Assembly: GCA_035718275.1 (NCBI GenBank)
Contig: DASTHI010000031.1
Coordinates: 62,001-126,000, forward strand
Length of the DNA: 64,000 nucleotides
Direction: 5' to 3'
From: Pseudolabrys sp035718275
GTDB lineage: Bacteria; Pseudomonadota; Alphaproteobacteria; Rhizobiales; Xanthobacteraceae
Shown here: positions 52,365-60,343 of the stretch, one piece after another
Position numbering within the stretch: position 1 is the stretch's first letter
Layout of the letters: the number at the start of each line of letters is the position of its first letter
Made by a program: the position numbers and the translations under genes
Notes under the pieces: generated by a model
Seen by the model: only the letters and a program-made list of their open reading frames with translations
Database searches by the model: none
What the model was told of the DNA's origin: nothing

Positions 52365-52386
52365 TAATTAGCCTGGAAAGCAACGC

Positions 52387-53241
52387 ATGAAGCCCGCGCC
52401 TTTTGTTCGCCACGCGCCGCGGACAGTCGCCGAGGCCGTGAGGATTTTGGCCGAAGTTGCGCCTCAAGATGGCCGCGTTCTGGCCGGTGGCCAGAGCCTC
52501 GTGCCTATCATGGCTTTCCGCCTCGCAAAGCCGGCTCACCTCGTGGACATCAACGACGTGGATGGCCTCGACAGGATCACAAGCGACGGAAAAGTGTTGT
52601 CGATCGGCGCTTGTGTGCGGCATGCCGCGTTTCACGAGCCGGTGGTCGACAATCCGCTTGGCCGGCTTCTAAGCATCATCGCGGCTCACATCGCGCACTA
52701 TCCAATCCGCATGCGTGGCACGTTCTGCGGGAGTATCGCCCATGCCGATCCCGCATCGGAATGGTGCCTCGCAATTGCCACGCTCGACGCCACTCTTCTC
52801 GCCAGCAGCACGCGGGGCGAGCGCACGATCGCCGCAAAACATTTTTTCACCGGCATCATGTCGACGGCGCTCACTGAAGACGAGTTACTTGTCGAGGCGC
52901 GCCTGCCGCTCTTGCCGCAGGACGTCAAATTCGGATTCAATGAGTTCAGCCGCCGCGCCGGCGATTTCGCGATGGCGGCCTCGCTTGTCACTTATCGGCT
53001 GCAGAACGGCAGGATCACTGACGCGCGGGTAGGTGTCGGCGGCGCGGAGCCCTGTCCACGACGCATCCCGGAGGCCGAAGCGGCCCTGAATGGCAACGGC
53101 CCGGAAGACAGGATCTTTCGGGCTGCGGCCGAAGCGGCCGTAACCGCAATCGATCCACTCGAAGACCATCAGACCGATGGCGAATACCGGCGCGACCTGG
53201 TGCGAGCGGTGGTGCGCCGTGCGCTGGAGAACACTGCATGA
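52387..53241 (+). CDS. Xanthine dehydrogenase family FAD-binding (medium) subunit, CoxM-like
   Basis: A 284-residue FAD-binding subunit. Flavin motifs: LAGGQSLVPIMAFRLAKPAHLVDIN (~residues 35-58) and RMRGTFCGSIAHADPASEW (~residues 102-120, the TxGG-like block is FCGSIAHADPASE), followed by a CO_deh_flav_C domain with FNEFSRRAGDFAMAA. It passes electrons from the 2Fe-2S subunit to a quinone or NAD+. First gene of the operon. Its stop overlaps, as ATGA, the start of a 34-codon ORF that leads to the large-subunit gene. Confidence 0.92.
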   Translation: MKPAPFVRHAPRTVAEAVRILAEVAPQDGRVLAGGQSLVPIMAFRLAKPAHLVDINDVDGLDRITSDGKVLSIGACVRHAAFHEPVVDNPLGRLLSIIAAHIAHYPIRMRGTFCGSIAHADPASEWCLAIATLDATLLASSTRGERTIAAKHFFTGIMSTALTEDELLVEARLPLLPQDVKFGFNEFSRRAGDFAMAASLVTYRLQNGRITDARVGVGGAEPCPRRIPEAEAALNGNGPEDRIFRAAAEAAVTAIDPLEDHQTDGEYRRDLVRAVVRRALENTA

Positions 53242-53342
53242 CGATTGAGCTGCATGCTGCGCATCCCGCCACAATCGCGGATTCACAGGCCCGCGGCAGA
53301 CGGGTTATCTCGGAGAGCAAGCCAATGAAGGGTGCCGCATGA
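53238..53342 (+). CDS. Small 34-residue ORF bridging the CoxM- and CoxL-like genes
   Basis: ATG 53238 overlaps the CoxM-like stop (ATGA) and its own TGA overlaps ATG 53339 of the CoxL-like gene (ATGA). GGAG lies 9 bases before the ATG. The peptide begins MTIELHAAHPATIAD and ends SKPMKGAA. It has no recognisable domain, no signal and no homologue I can name. It may be a coupling leader that carries ribosomes between the two large genes, or a chance frame. It is supported only by its exact fit between the two genes and its SD. Confidence 0.35.
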   Translation: MTIELHAAHPATIADSQARGRRVISESKPMKGAA

Positions 53343-55678
53343 CCGTCCACGGCACCCGAGGTTCTGGCATGACTTGGGTCGGGCGTGCCATTCGCCGCGT
53401 CGAAGACCCAGCATTGCTGACCGGTCGGGGGCGGTTCACGGCGGATACGCCCGCCGTTCACTGGGTGCGTTTCGTGCGCAGCCCCGTTGCAGCCGGGACG
53501 TTGAGGAATGTCATCTCGCCGCCCGATGCGATGGTGATCACGGCGGCGGATCTCAGGGCGGTCAAAAAAATCACGCCGATGCTGCACAAGTTCAATTACA
53601 AGCCGGTCGGTCAGCCAGTGCTTGCCGACGGCGCCGTGCGTTTCATCGGCGAGCCCGTGGCAGCCGTGGTTGCCCGAAGCGAGGAAGAGGCCGAGGACAT
53701 CGCCGATCAGGTCGAGCTATCCATTGACGAAACCCCCTCTGTCGCCGATGCGCGCGCTGCGCTCGAAAAAAGCGCGCCTCAAGTCCATCGCGAGGCCGAC
53801 GGCAACCTCATCCTGGAAGGGCAATTCAAAACGACCGATTTCGACTCGGCTTGGAGCAGCGCGCACAAGATCGTCAGCGTCGCTGCGCGGTCACGGCGGC
53901 AAAATGCGACTCCGATGGAGCCCCGCAGCGGTCATGCCGCTTACGACACGGCAAGCGGTCGCATCACGCTTACCTGCACTACGCAGATGCCGCATCTGAC
54001 ACGTACGGCAATCTGCGACTTGCTCGGCATAGCCGAATCCGACCTGCGCGTGATCGCGCCAGATGTCGGCGGCGGATTTGGCCAGAAAATGTCGCTGGCC
54101 AGCGAATATGTTGTCCTGGTCTGGCTCGCGCGCAAACTAAAAAGCTCCGTCGCCTGGACGGAAGACCGCCGCGAGAACCTCATTGCCGGCTTCCATGCGC
54201 GGGACCAATACATAAACCTGGAAGCCGCTTTCGACAGGAGCGCGAAGCTGCTCGCATTGAAGACGGACATCATTTCCAATGTCGGCGCCTATTCCTGCTT
54301 TCCGACCACCTGCGGAGTCGAGCCTTTGATGGCAATGGCAGAAATGCCGGGCCCTTACGATGTGCAGCAATATCAATGTCTGGCGCGCGGCGTGCTCACC
54401 AACACCTGCACCATGGCACCTTATCGCGGTGTATCGCGTCCGGTCATCACCTTCACGCTCGAGCGGCTCATGGACAAGGCGGCGCGCGCCTTCGGGATTG
54501 ATGCAGTCGATATTCGCCGGCGCAATCTGATCGACAAGTTTCCGTACAAATCGGCGATGGGACTCGAATACGACGAGGCGACATACAAGGAAACACTGGA
54601 GGTTGCGGTCAAGGCGATCGACCTGCCGGCCTTCCGCAGACGGCAGAGTGAGGCGCGCGCCGAAGGCCGGTATGTCGGCATCGGTTTTGCAACTTTTTCC
54701 GAGCGCACCGGCTACGGCAGCCCGGCTTTTGCCGCGCGCGGCATGGAGATCACGCCGGGCTGGGAAACTGTCATCATAATCGTTGACCCGTCCGGCTTCG
54801 TCGAGGCTCGCATCGGCTCTTCGCCACATGGCCAGGGCCTGCGCACCAGCCTTGCACAGATCATCGCGGACGAGATCGGCGTTACGCCCGAGATGATCCG
54901 GGTCGTGCATGGGGATACCGATCGCGCGCCCTATGGATGGGGTACTTTCGCCAGCCGCTCGCTGGTGATTTCTGGCGGGGCTACCCTGATCGCTGCTCGG
55001 AAGGTTCGCGCCAAGCTGATCAAGATGGCCAGTCATGTACTCGAGGCCGCACCCAGCGATATCGTGCTTGCCGACGGCGCGGCGAAAGTTGCGGGCACCG
55101 ATCGAGCCGTTCCGATCGCGACGCTTGCCCGTGAAGCCTATACGCAGACGCATCGCTTCAAAGGCGATATCGAGCCCGGTCTTACCGAGACCGGGCATTA
55201 TGACCCCCCAGGGACGTTCTCGAACGCCTGTCACGTCGCTATCGTAAATGTCGACATCGAGACCGGGCACGTGAAGGTCGAGAAATTCCTGGTTGCCGAG
55301 GATGCGGGACGCATCATCAATCCGATGATCGCGGATGGTCAGGTGCATGGCGGCGTGGCCCAGGGGATTGGGAACGCACTGCTCGAGGAGATCGTCTATG
55401 ACGAGGCGGGCGGAATTCTCACCGCATCGCTTGCAGATTATCTGCCGCCAACCGCGCACGAAATTCCACCCATCGAGCTGCATCACATCGAGACAGCGAG
55501 CACGAATTCGATCACCGAGGCCAAGGGGCTCGGCGAAGGAGGCGCCATCGGCGCGCCTGCAGCTGTCATCAACGCGATCAATGACGCGCTGTCACCGTTC
55601 GGCGTCGAGGTCGACGAGATGCCAGCCACGCCGCAGCGCATCCGCGCCGCCATCCGCAAGGCGGAGAAAGCCGCATGA
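53339..55678 (+). CDS. Xanthine dehydrogenase family molybdopterin-binding (large) subunit, CoxL-like 1
   Basis: A 779-residue Mo-MCD-binding subunit. Seen: WVGRAIRRVEDPALLTGRGRF, the cofactor loop DVGGGFGQKM (~residue 245), the active-site loop APYRGVSRP (~residue 362, no Cys so not a true CO dehydrogenase), SSPHGQGLRTSLAQI and GLGEGGAIGAPAAVIN carrying the catalytic glutamate (~residue 735). It hydroxylates an aldehyde or N-heteroaromatic at the Mo centre. ATG 53339 has AAGGGTG upstream; ATG 53369 (MTWVGRAIRR) is an alternative start that would fit many homologues. It overlaps the 2Fe-2S subunit gene by 4 bases. Confidence 0.92.
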   Translation: MTVHGTRGSGMTWVGRAIRRVEDPALLTGRGRFTADTPAVHWVRFVRSPVAAGTLRNVISPPDAMVITAADLRAVKKITPMLHKFNYKPVGQPVLADGAVRFIGEPVAAVVARSEEEAEDIADQVELSIDETPSVADARAALEKSAPQVHREADGNLILEGQFKTTDFDSAWSSAHKIVSVAARSRRQNATPMEPRSGHAAYDTASGRITLTCTTQMPHLTRTAICDLLGIAESDLRVIAPDVGGGFGQKMSLASEYVVLVWLARKLKSSVAWTEDRRENLIAGFHARDQYINLEAAFDRSAKLLALKTDIISNVGAYSCFPTTCGVEPLMAMAEMPGPYDVQQYQCLARGVLTNTCTMAPYRGVSRPVITFTLERLMDKAARAFGIDAVDIRRRNLIDKFPYKSAMGLEYDEATYKETLEVAVKAIDLPAFRRRQSEARAEGRYVGIGFATFSERTGYGSPAFAARGMEITPGWETVIIIVDPSGFVEARIGSSPHGQGLRTSLAQIIADEIGVTPEMIRVVHGDTDRAPYGWGTFASRSLVISGGATLIAARKVRAKLIKMASHVLEAAPSDIVLADGAAKVAGTDRAVPIATLAREAYTQTHRFKGDIEPGLTETGHYDPPGTFSNACHVAIVNVDIETGHVKVEKFLVAEDAGRIINPMIADGQVHGGVAQGIGNALLEEIVYDEAGGILTASLADYLPPTAHEIPPIELHHIETASTNSITEAKGLGEGGAIGAPAAVINAINDALSPFGVEVDEMPATPQRIRAAIRKAEKAA

Positions 55679-56175
55679 GCGAGTTCGGTAAAGATCAGGA
55701 GTTGATGAAGTCCAATGTCACGCTCAATATCAATGGCCGTGACTATCGGATCGACGTCGAGCCGCGACGCACGCTTGCCGATGCAATCCGCGAGGATTGC
55801 GGGCAGACTGGCACACATATCGGATGCGAGCACGGCATCTGCGGTGCCTGCACCGTCATCGTAAATGGTGAACCGGTGCGCTCGTGCCTGATGTTCGCGG
55901 TGCAAGCACACGGAAAGAAAATTCGAACCGTAGAAGGCCTCGCGCAAGGCGAAAAACTGCACCCGATGCAGCAGGCCTTCATGGATCACCACGGCCTTCA
56001 GTGCGGGTTTTGCACACCCGGCTTCCTGATGCTCGCAGTGGGCGTTCTCGAGCGCGAGCCCGACATCAGCGACGAAGCTCTTACCGACGTACTTTCGTCG
56101 AACCTTTGCCGCTGCACCGGCTATCAGAATATCATCAAGGCCGTGCGCGCCGCGGCGAGGGAAATGCGAAAGTGA
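55675..56175 (+). CDS. (2Fe-2S)-binding small subunit, CoxS-like
   Basis: A 166-residue iron-sulphur subunit. The plant-type 2Fe-2S cluster ligands are in CEHGICGACTV ... VRSC (~residues 53-73) and the second cluster's in CGFCTPGF (~residue 112) and CRCTGYQNI (~residue 145). It shuttles electrons from Mo to FAD. The first nine residues before MKSNVTLNING may be an extension; ATG 55675 overlaps the large-subunit stop by ATGA. With the two preceding genes it completes a functional MLS heterotrimer. A 111-base gap follows before a second large subunit. Confidence 0.94.
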   Translation: MSEFGKDQELMKSNVTLNINGRDYRIDVEPRRTLADAIREDCGQTGTHIGCEHGICGACTVIVNGEPVRSCLMFAVQAHGKKIRTVEGLAQGEKLHPMQQAFMDHHGLQCGFCTPGFLMLAVGVLEREPDISDEALTDVLSSNLCRCTGYQNIIKAVRAAAREMRK

Positions 56176-56203
56176 TGTGGTGATCGCGACCTCCTCGCGC
56201 AGG

Positions 56204-56216
56204 CGGGATAATCCCG
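56204..56216. promoter_or_regulatory. 13-base palindrome upstream of the second large-subunit gene
   Basis: CGGGAT-A-ATCCCG is a perfect inverted repeat in the 111-base gap between the CoxS-like gene and the second large subunit, 70 bases before ATG 56287. TATACT lies 14 bases downstream and could be a -10 element, but no good -35 is seen. It could be an operator; no T run follows, so it is not a terminator. Confidence 0.3.
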
Positions 56217-56286
56217 ATCGAATGACCTCCTATACTGCCGGCGCAGTGTCGTCTCGGGCTACTGATTGGAGTCCAAGCGCATCGCA

Positions 56287-58575
56287 ATGACGGGACCAAA
56301 AGAAAAATTCATCGGCCGTTCCGTGCCGCGACTTGAGGACCGTCCTCTCCTGACCGGACAGGGCCGCTTCGCTAGCGATGTATCTTTTCCCGGACAGTGG
56401 CACATGCGTGTTGTGCGTTCTCCGCTGGCGCACGGCCGCATCAGATCGATCAATGCCGAGGCTGCGCTCGCAGTCGCCGGGATTCATGCAGTATGGACGT
56501 ATGCCGATATCGCCCATATTCCGCCAATCGGGTTCCGCCTGACCGGACTCGCGGCGCTCGAACCGTACCGGCAGACAGCACTTGCGAAGGATTACGTGCG
56601 TTATGTCGGCGAGCCGATCGCGGCGATCTTCGCCGCTGACCCGTATCTCGCCGAGGACGCAGCCGACCTGGTCGAGCTCGATATCGAGGCACTCCCCGTC
56701 CTTCTCGATGCCGCCGCGCCGCCAGGTCCTTTCGATGAGGTCCGTGGTACGGAAACCTCAGTCATCGAGAAGCAAACCGGCGATATCGAGGCCGCATTCC
56801 GCGCCGCTCATGCACTCGTCGAGCTTGATCTTGCGATCGGACGCCACAGCGGCGTGCCTCTGGAAACGCGCGGCGCCATCGCGCGCTATGATGAAGAGAA
56901 CGACGTTCTGGAGATGCACGGTGCGGCCAAGGTCCCGCACTGGAACCGGGACCGGCTGGCAGTCATGCTCGGCAGGCCGCCAGACAAAGTTCAGTTATAC
57001 GAAGGCCATGTCGGCGGCGGCTTCGGCATTCGTGGTGAAATGTATCCTGAAGATGTGCTCGTTTGCGCCGCTGCGCTCAAGTTCCGCAGGCCGATCAAAT
57101 GGATCGAAGACCGACGCGAGCATCTCGTCGCCGCCAATCACTCGCGTCAGCAGCGGCACAAGATCAGGGCCGCAATCGATAGCAATGGGCGCATTCTCGG
57201 CATCGACAATGAATTCTTCCACGACAACGGCGCGTACATGCGCACCCACGCGGCTACGGTGCCCGATCTCGCGGCGGCGATGCTGCCCGGACCGTATCGC
57301 GTGCCTGCGTATCGCGCGCGGGGACATATCCGCCTGACCAACAAGACACCGTGCGGCACCTACCGGGCGCCAGGCCGCTACGAAACGACATTCGTGCGGG
57401 AACGTCTCATCGATGCCATCGCCGCAAAAACGGGCGTGGACGCGATCGAAATTCGCAGGCGCAACCTCATCGGCAAAGCCGCAATGCCCTACCGCCTGGG
57501 GCTTGGCACGCTCGGTACTGATGTCGTCTACGACTCGGGCGACTACGTAAGATTGATGGATCGGCTGCTTGACGCGGCCGACTGGGCCGGGATGCAGCGG
57601 GCGCTCGCACGCCGGCGCGCCGGCGGTGAGGCGGTCGGCGCCGGCTTTGCCATGTTTGTCGAGAAAAGCGGGCTCGGACCTTTCGACAAAGTTCGCATCC
57701 AGGTCATGCCAGATGGCGGCATCGAACTGATCACGGGGGTGGCCTCCATCGGACAAGGCGTCGAAACCGTCATGGCGCAGATCTGTGCTGAAACACTAGG
57801 CGTCGACTACAGGCGCATCACCGTCGTGCACGGCCAGACTGATCGGATCGACAAGGGTCTTGGCGCGTTTGCATCGCGCGTGACGGTCATGTGCGGCGAG
57901 GCAACACGTTTGGCCGCAGCGGAGCTTCGCGAGGGCGTTCTCGCGGCTGCAGCCGAGTTGATGCAAACCCCCGTCGCCGAACTCGACATTATGAATGGCG
58001 AAATCGTTCGCAGCCGCACGCCCGGTCCCTCGATGCAACTTGGCGAGCTTGCTTTGGCGCGGCAGGAAGCAGCAGTGGCGGAGGCCGAGTTCCGGTCAAG
58101 CCACATGGTCTACCCCTATGGGGCGCATGTCGTGCAGCTCAAGATTGATCGTGATACCGGCGCCGTCGCTTTCGAGCGCTATATTGTTGCATTCGATGTC
58201 GGAAAAGCTGTCAATCCAATGCTGGTCGAAGGGCAGATCGTCGGCGGCCTCGCCCAGGGAATCGGCGGAGCGCTGTTCGAAGAATTCACCTATGCCGAGA
58301 GCGGCGATCCGTTGGCCGTGAGCTTCGCGGACTACCTGATGCCAACAGCGCACGAGATTCCCCCTGTCGAGACGATTTTGAGCGAGGACGCGCCGAGTCC
58401 TCTCAATACATACGGGTTCAAGGGAGCCGGCGAAGGCGGGATCACGCCCGTAGGCGCGGCCATCGCCTCTGCGATCGACGATGCACTTCAGCGTCCCGGC
58501 GCGGTCACGCAACTCCCCATCACGCCGCAGCGTCTCAGGGCCATGTTGCGGGCACGACCAACAGATCAGCATTGA
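56287..58575 (+). CDS. Xanthine dehydrogenase family molybdopterin-binding (large) subunit, CoxL-like 2
   Basis: A 762-residue second large subunit. ATG 56287 (MTGPKEKFIGRSVPRLED) is chosen; TTG 56266 would add seven residues. Motifs: LEDRPLLTGQGRF, HVGGGFGIRGE (~residue 245), active-site loop GTYRAPGRYE (~residue 360), GQGVETVMAQI and GAGEGGITPVGAAI with the catalytic glutamate. The active-site loop and the C-terminus differ from those of the first large subunit, so the two are not recent duplicates and probably act on different substrates. No further FAD or 2Fe-2S gene follows, so it may share the preceding small subunits (inference). The TRAP transporter begins 113 bases later. Confidence 0.9.
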   Translation: MTGPKEKFIGRSVPRLEDRPLLTGQGRFASDVSFPGQWHMRVVRSPLAHGRIRSINAEAALAVAGIHAVWTYADIAHIPPIGFRLTGLAALEPYRQTALAKDYVRYVGEPIAAIFAADPYLAEDAADLVELDIEALPVLLDAAAPPGPFDEVRGTETSVIEKQTGDIEAAFRAAHALVELDLAIGRHSGVPLETRGAIARYDEENDVLEMHGAAKVPHWNRDRLAVMLGRPPDKVQLYEGHVGGGFGIRGEMYPEDVLVCAAALKFRRPIKWIEDRREHLVAANHSRQQRHKIRAAIDSNGRILGIDNEFFHDNGAYMRTHAATVPDLAAAMLPGPYRVPAYRARGHIRLTNKTPCGTYRAPGRYETTFVRERLIDAIAAKTGVDAIEIRRRNLIGKAAMPYRLGLGTLGTDVVYDSGDYVRLMDRLLDAADWAGMQRALARRRAGGEAVGAGFAMFVEKSGLGPFDKVRIQVMPDGGIELITGVASIGQGVETVMAQICAETLGVDYRRITVVHGQTDRIDKGLGAFASRVTVMCGEATRLAAAELREGVLAAAAELMQTPVAELDIMNGEIVRSRTPGPSMQLGELALARQEAAVAEAEFRSSHMVYPYGAHVVQLKIDRDTGAVAFERYIVAFDVGKAVNPMLVEGQIVGGLAQGIGGALFEEFTYAESGDPLAVSFADYLMPTAHEIPPVETILSEDAPSPLNTYGFKGAGEGGITPVGAAIASAIDDALQRPGAVTQLPITPQRLRAMLRARPTDQH

Positions 58576-58688
58576 CAAGCCCGGACCGGACGACACACCC
58601 TTGCGGCAATAAGGCGCAGTTCAGGCGCAAATAGCGTCACGTGGCGATCCTGCCGCACAAGGCGCAACGTCATCCCGGGGAGGTCTTC

Positions 58689-59714
58689 ATGTCGCTCATG
58701 CGTCCCTTTATATTGCCTGCTCTCGTATTTATATTGCCTGCTCTCGTATTTGGCGCCGCGCTTGCAATGGCATCGACTGCGGCGTTCGCCCAGAACCGCG
58801 CGTTCTCCTTTGCTTACGATCAGCCCAAGTCGAGCGGGTACGGCGCCGGTGCGGAATTGTTCGACAAGAAGCTGAAAGAAGTCAGCAAGGGCACGTTGTC
58901 GATCAATCAATATCCCAGCGCGCAGCTCGGCACCGAAGCGCAGACGATGCAAAAAGTGCAAACCGGCGACATCGATTTCGTTTTGCTGTCCACCGCAAAC
59001 GCCTCGACCGCCCAGCCAGAGTCCGGGGTGTTTTCAATCCATTTCATCTTCCGGGATGAAAAACACGCCATCAAAGTGCTCGGTGACCCGAAGGTGATCG
59101 CGGCCATGCGCGAGCTTTATGCCGCCAAGATCAAGGGCGCGCACATGCTCGGGCTCGGCTCGCAGGGGCTGCGGCACATCTACGGCAAGAAGCCGGTGCA
59201 GAAGGTCGCGGACCTCAAGGGCATGAAGATGCGTGTACAGGCGACCGTGACGGAGGACACGCTGTTCCCGGCTTACAGCGCGCAGGTTGTGCACATGCCT
59301 TTCGGTGAAGTCTATACGGCGTTACAGACCGGTGTGGTCGATATGGCCGAGAACGGCATAAATAACTATCTCATCAACAAGCACTACGAACCGGCGCCCG
59401 TCCTTTCATTGACGGAGCACGAGGCCAACAACGCTGCGCTCTTCGTAAGCGACAAGGTATGGACCAGCCTCACGGACGAACAGAAGAAATGGGTGCAGGC
59501 TGCAGCCGACGAGGTGAGCCAGAAAGAGCCGACAAGGGCTTTCGAACTCGAACATCAGGCGCTGGCGAAGCTCGAGAAGATGGGGGTGAAAGTGGTGAGG
59601 GACATCGACAAGAGCGGATTCGCGTCGATCAGCAAGCCGATCCAGGACAAGCTTGCCAACGATCTCGGGCCTCACGCCGTCAAGGTGCTCGAGCTCGTTC
59701 GCAACGTCCAATAA
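58689..59714 (+). CDS. TRAP transporter substrate-binding protein (DctP family)
   Basis: A 341-residue periplasmic binding protein. ATG 58689 follows GGGGAGG by 5 bases. The signal peptide (MSLMRPFILPALVF ... cleavage near AFAQ) contains a perfect 7-residue duplication, FILPALV twice, from a 21-bp tandem repeat. The mature DctP domain has GAELFDKKLKEVSKGTLSINQYP, AQLGTEAQTMQKVQTGDIDF, LKGMKMRVQATVTEDTLFPA with the carboxylate-binding arginine, and GEVYTALQTGVVDMAENG. TRAP receptors of this type bind carboxylates or keto acids. It is followed by small and large permease genes, so it probably imports the substrate of the Mo-hydroxylases just upstream. Confidence 0.92.
   Translation: MSLMRPFILPALVFILPALVFGAALAMASTAAFAQNRAFSFAYDQPKSSGYGAGAELFDKKLKEVSKGTLSINQYPSAQLGTEAQTMQKVQTGDIDFVLLSTANASTAQPESGVFSIHFIFRDEKHAIKVLGDPKVIAAMRELYAAKIKGAHMLGLGSQGLRHIYGKKPVQKVADLKGMKMRVQATVTEDTLFPAYSAQVVHMPFGEVYTALQTGVVDMAENGINNYLINKHYEPAPVLSLTEHEANNAALFVSDKVWTSLTDEQKKWVQAAADEVSQKEPTRAFELEHQALAKLEKMGVKVVRDIDKSGFASISKPIQDKLANDLGPHAVKVLELVRNVQ
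58707..58748 (+). repeat. 21-bp perfect tandem duplication in a signal-peptide coding region
   Basis: Two identical 21-base units, 58707-58727 and 58728-58748 (each beginning TTTATATTGCCTG), followed by TTT, the start of a third. Being a multiple of three, the duplication keeps frame and doubles FILPALV within the hydrophobic core of the DctP signal peptide. Confidence 0.95.
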
Positions 59715-59730
59715 GCCATCGATCGTGAAT

Positions 59731-59768
59731 GCGGGGAGCCCACGGCTCCCCGTGGCTTTACGTTTTTC
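59731..59768 (+). terminator. Hairpin between TRAP binding protein and small permease
   Basis: GGGGAGCC (59733-59740) and GGCTCCCC (59744-59751) form a perfect 8-bp stem with a 3-base loop, extendable by C59732-G59752. TTTACGTTTTT follows from 59757. It lies in the 71-base gap between the receptor and DctQ-like genes and would lower permease expression relative to the receptor. Confidence 0.65.
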
Positions 59769-59785
59769 CAATCCGGATTCAGGCG

Positions 59786-60343
59786 ATGCGGTTTGACGGG
59801 CTGGTGTTGAACGAGCAGCGTCATCTGAAATGGCGCGCGCTCGATCCTCTTGAGCATATCCTCATGATCCTGTGCGGGATCTGCATCACAGGTTTCAGCG
59901 TCGTTGTGCTGGCCGACGTCGTAACGCGCGCAATCGGATATCCTTGGCTTTTTGCCCAGGAAACCATGATGGCGTTCTTTCTATATGGAATCTTTATCGG
60001 GGTGGCGGCAGCGACCCGCCGTAACGACCACCTGTATCTTGCAGTTCTCGCTGAATCGATGAGCGGCACGCGCCGCCTTTTTTTCGAGCTTTTCACACGC
60101 GCGGTCGTGCTCGGAGTGGCGATCTGCATGATCTACTTCGGATATCTCAATTTCCTCGACGGCTTTAAAAGCCTGCGGATGCCGTCGATGGTGCCTTTGG
60201 CAACGCTCTATATCGCTATTCCGATCTGCGGTGTCCTGGTTGCGCTGTTTACGATCGAGCAGATGGTCAACGGGTACGTGCACGGCTTTCCTGATCCGAA
60301 AGGGGCGGCTCATCACGAGAGTGCCGGGAGCGAAGTGCTGTGA
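59786..60343 (+). CDS. TRAP transporter small permease (DctQ family)
   Basis: A 185-residue four-helix membrane protein. ATG 59786 (MRFDGLVLNEQRHL) is preferred; the longer frame starts inside the hairpin. Helices: ILMILCGICITGFSVVVLADVV, ETMMAFFLYGIFIGVAAATRR, AVVLGVAICMIYFGYLNF and PLATLYIAIPICGVLVALF. The RRNDHLYLAVLAE segment is typical of DctQ. It scaffolds the large permease. The stop overlaps the GTG of the DctM-like gene by 4 bases (GTGA). Confidence 0.9.
   Translation: MRFDGLVLNEQRHLKWRALDPLEHILMILCGICITGFSVVVLADVVTRAIGYPWLFAQETMMAFFLYGIFIGVAAATRRNDHLYLAVLAESMSGTRRLFFELFTRAVVLGVAICMIYFGYLNFLDGFKSLRMPSMVPLATLYIAIPICGVLVALFTIEQMVNGYVHGFPDPKGAAHHESAGSEVL

Noticed and set aside
54137..55486. 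449-codon open frame on the minus strand
   Set aside because: Shadow of the CoxL-like gene; no domain, SD or plausible protein composition.
53339..55678. True aerobic CO dehydrogenase large subunit
   Set aside because: Active-site loop reads APYRGVSRP; genuine CoxL has AYRCSFR with the catalytic cysteine.
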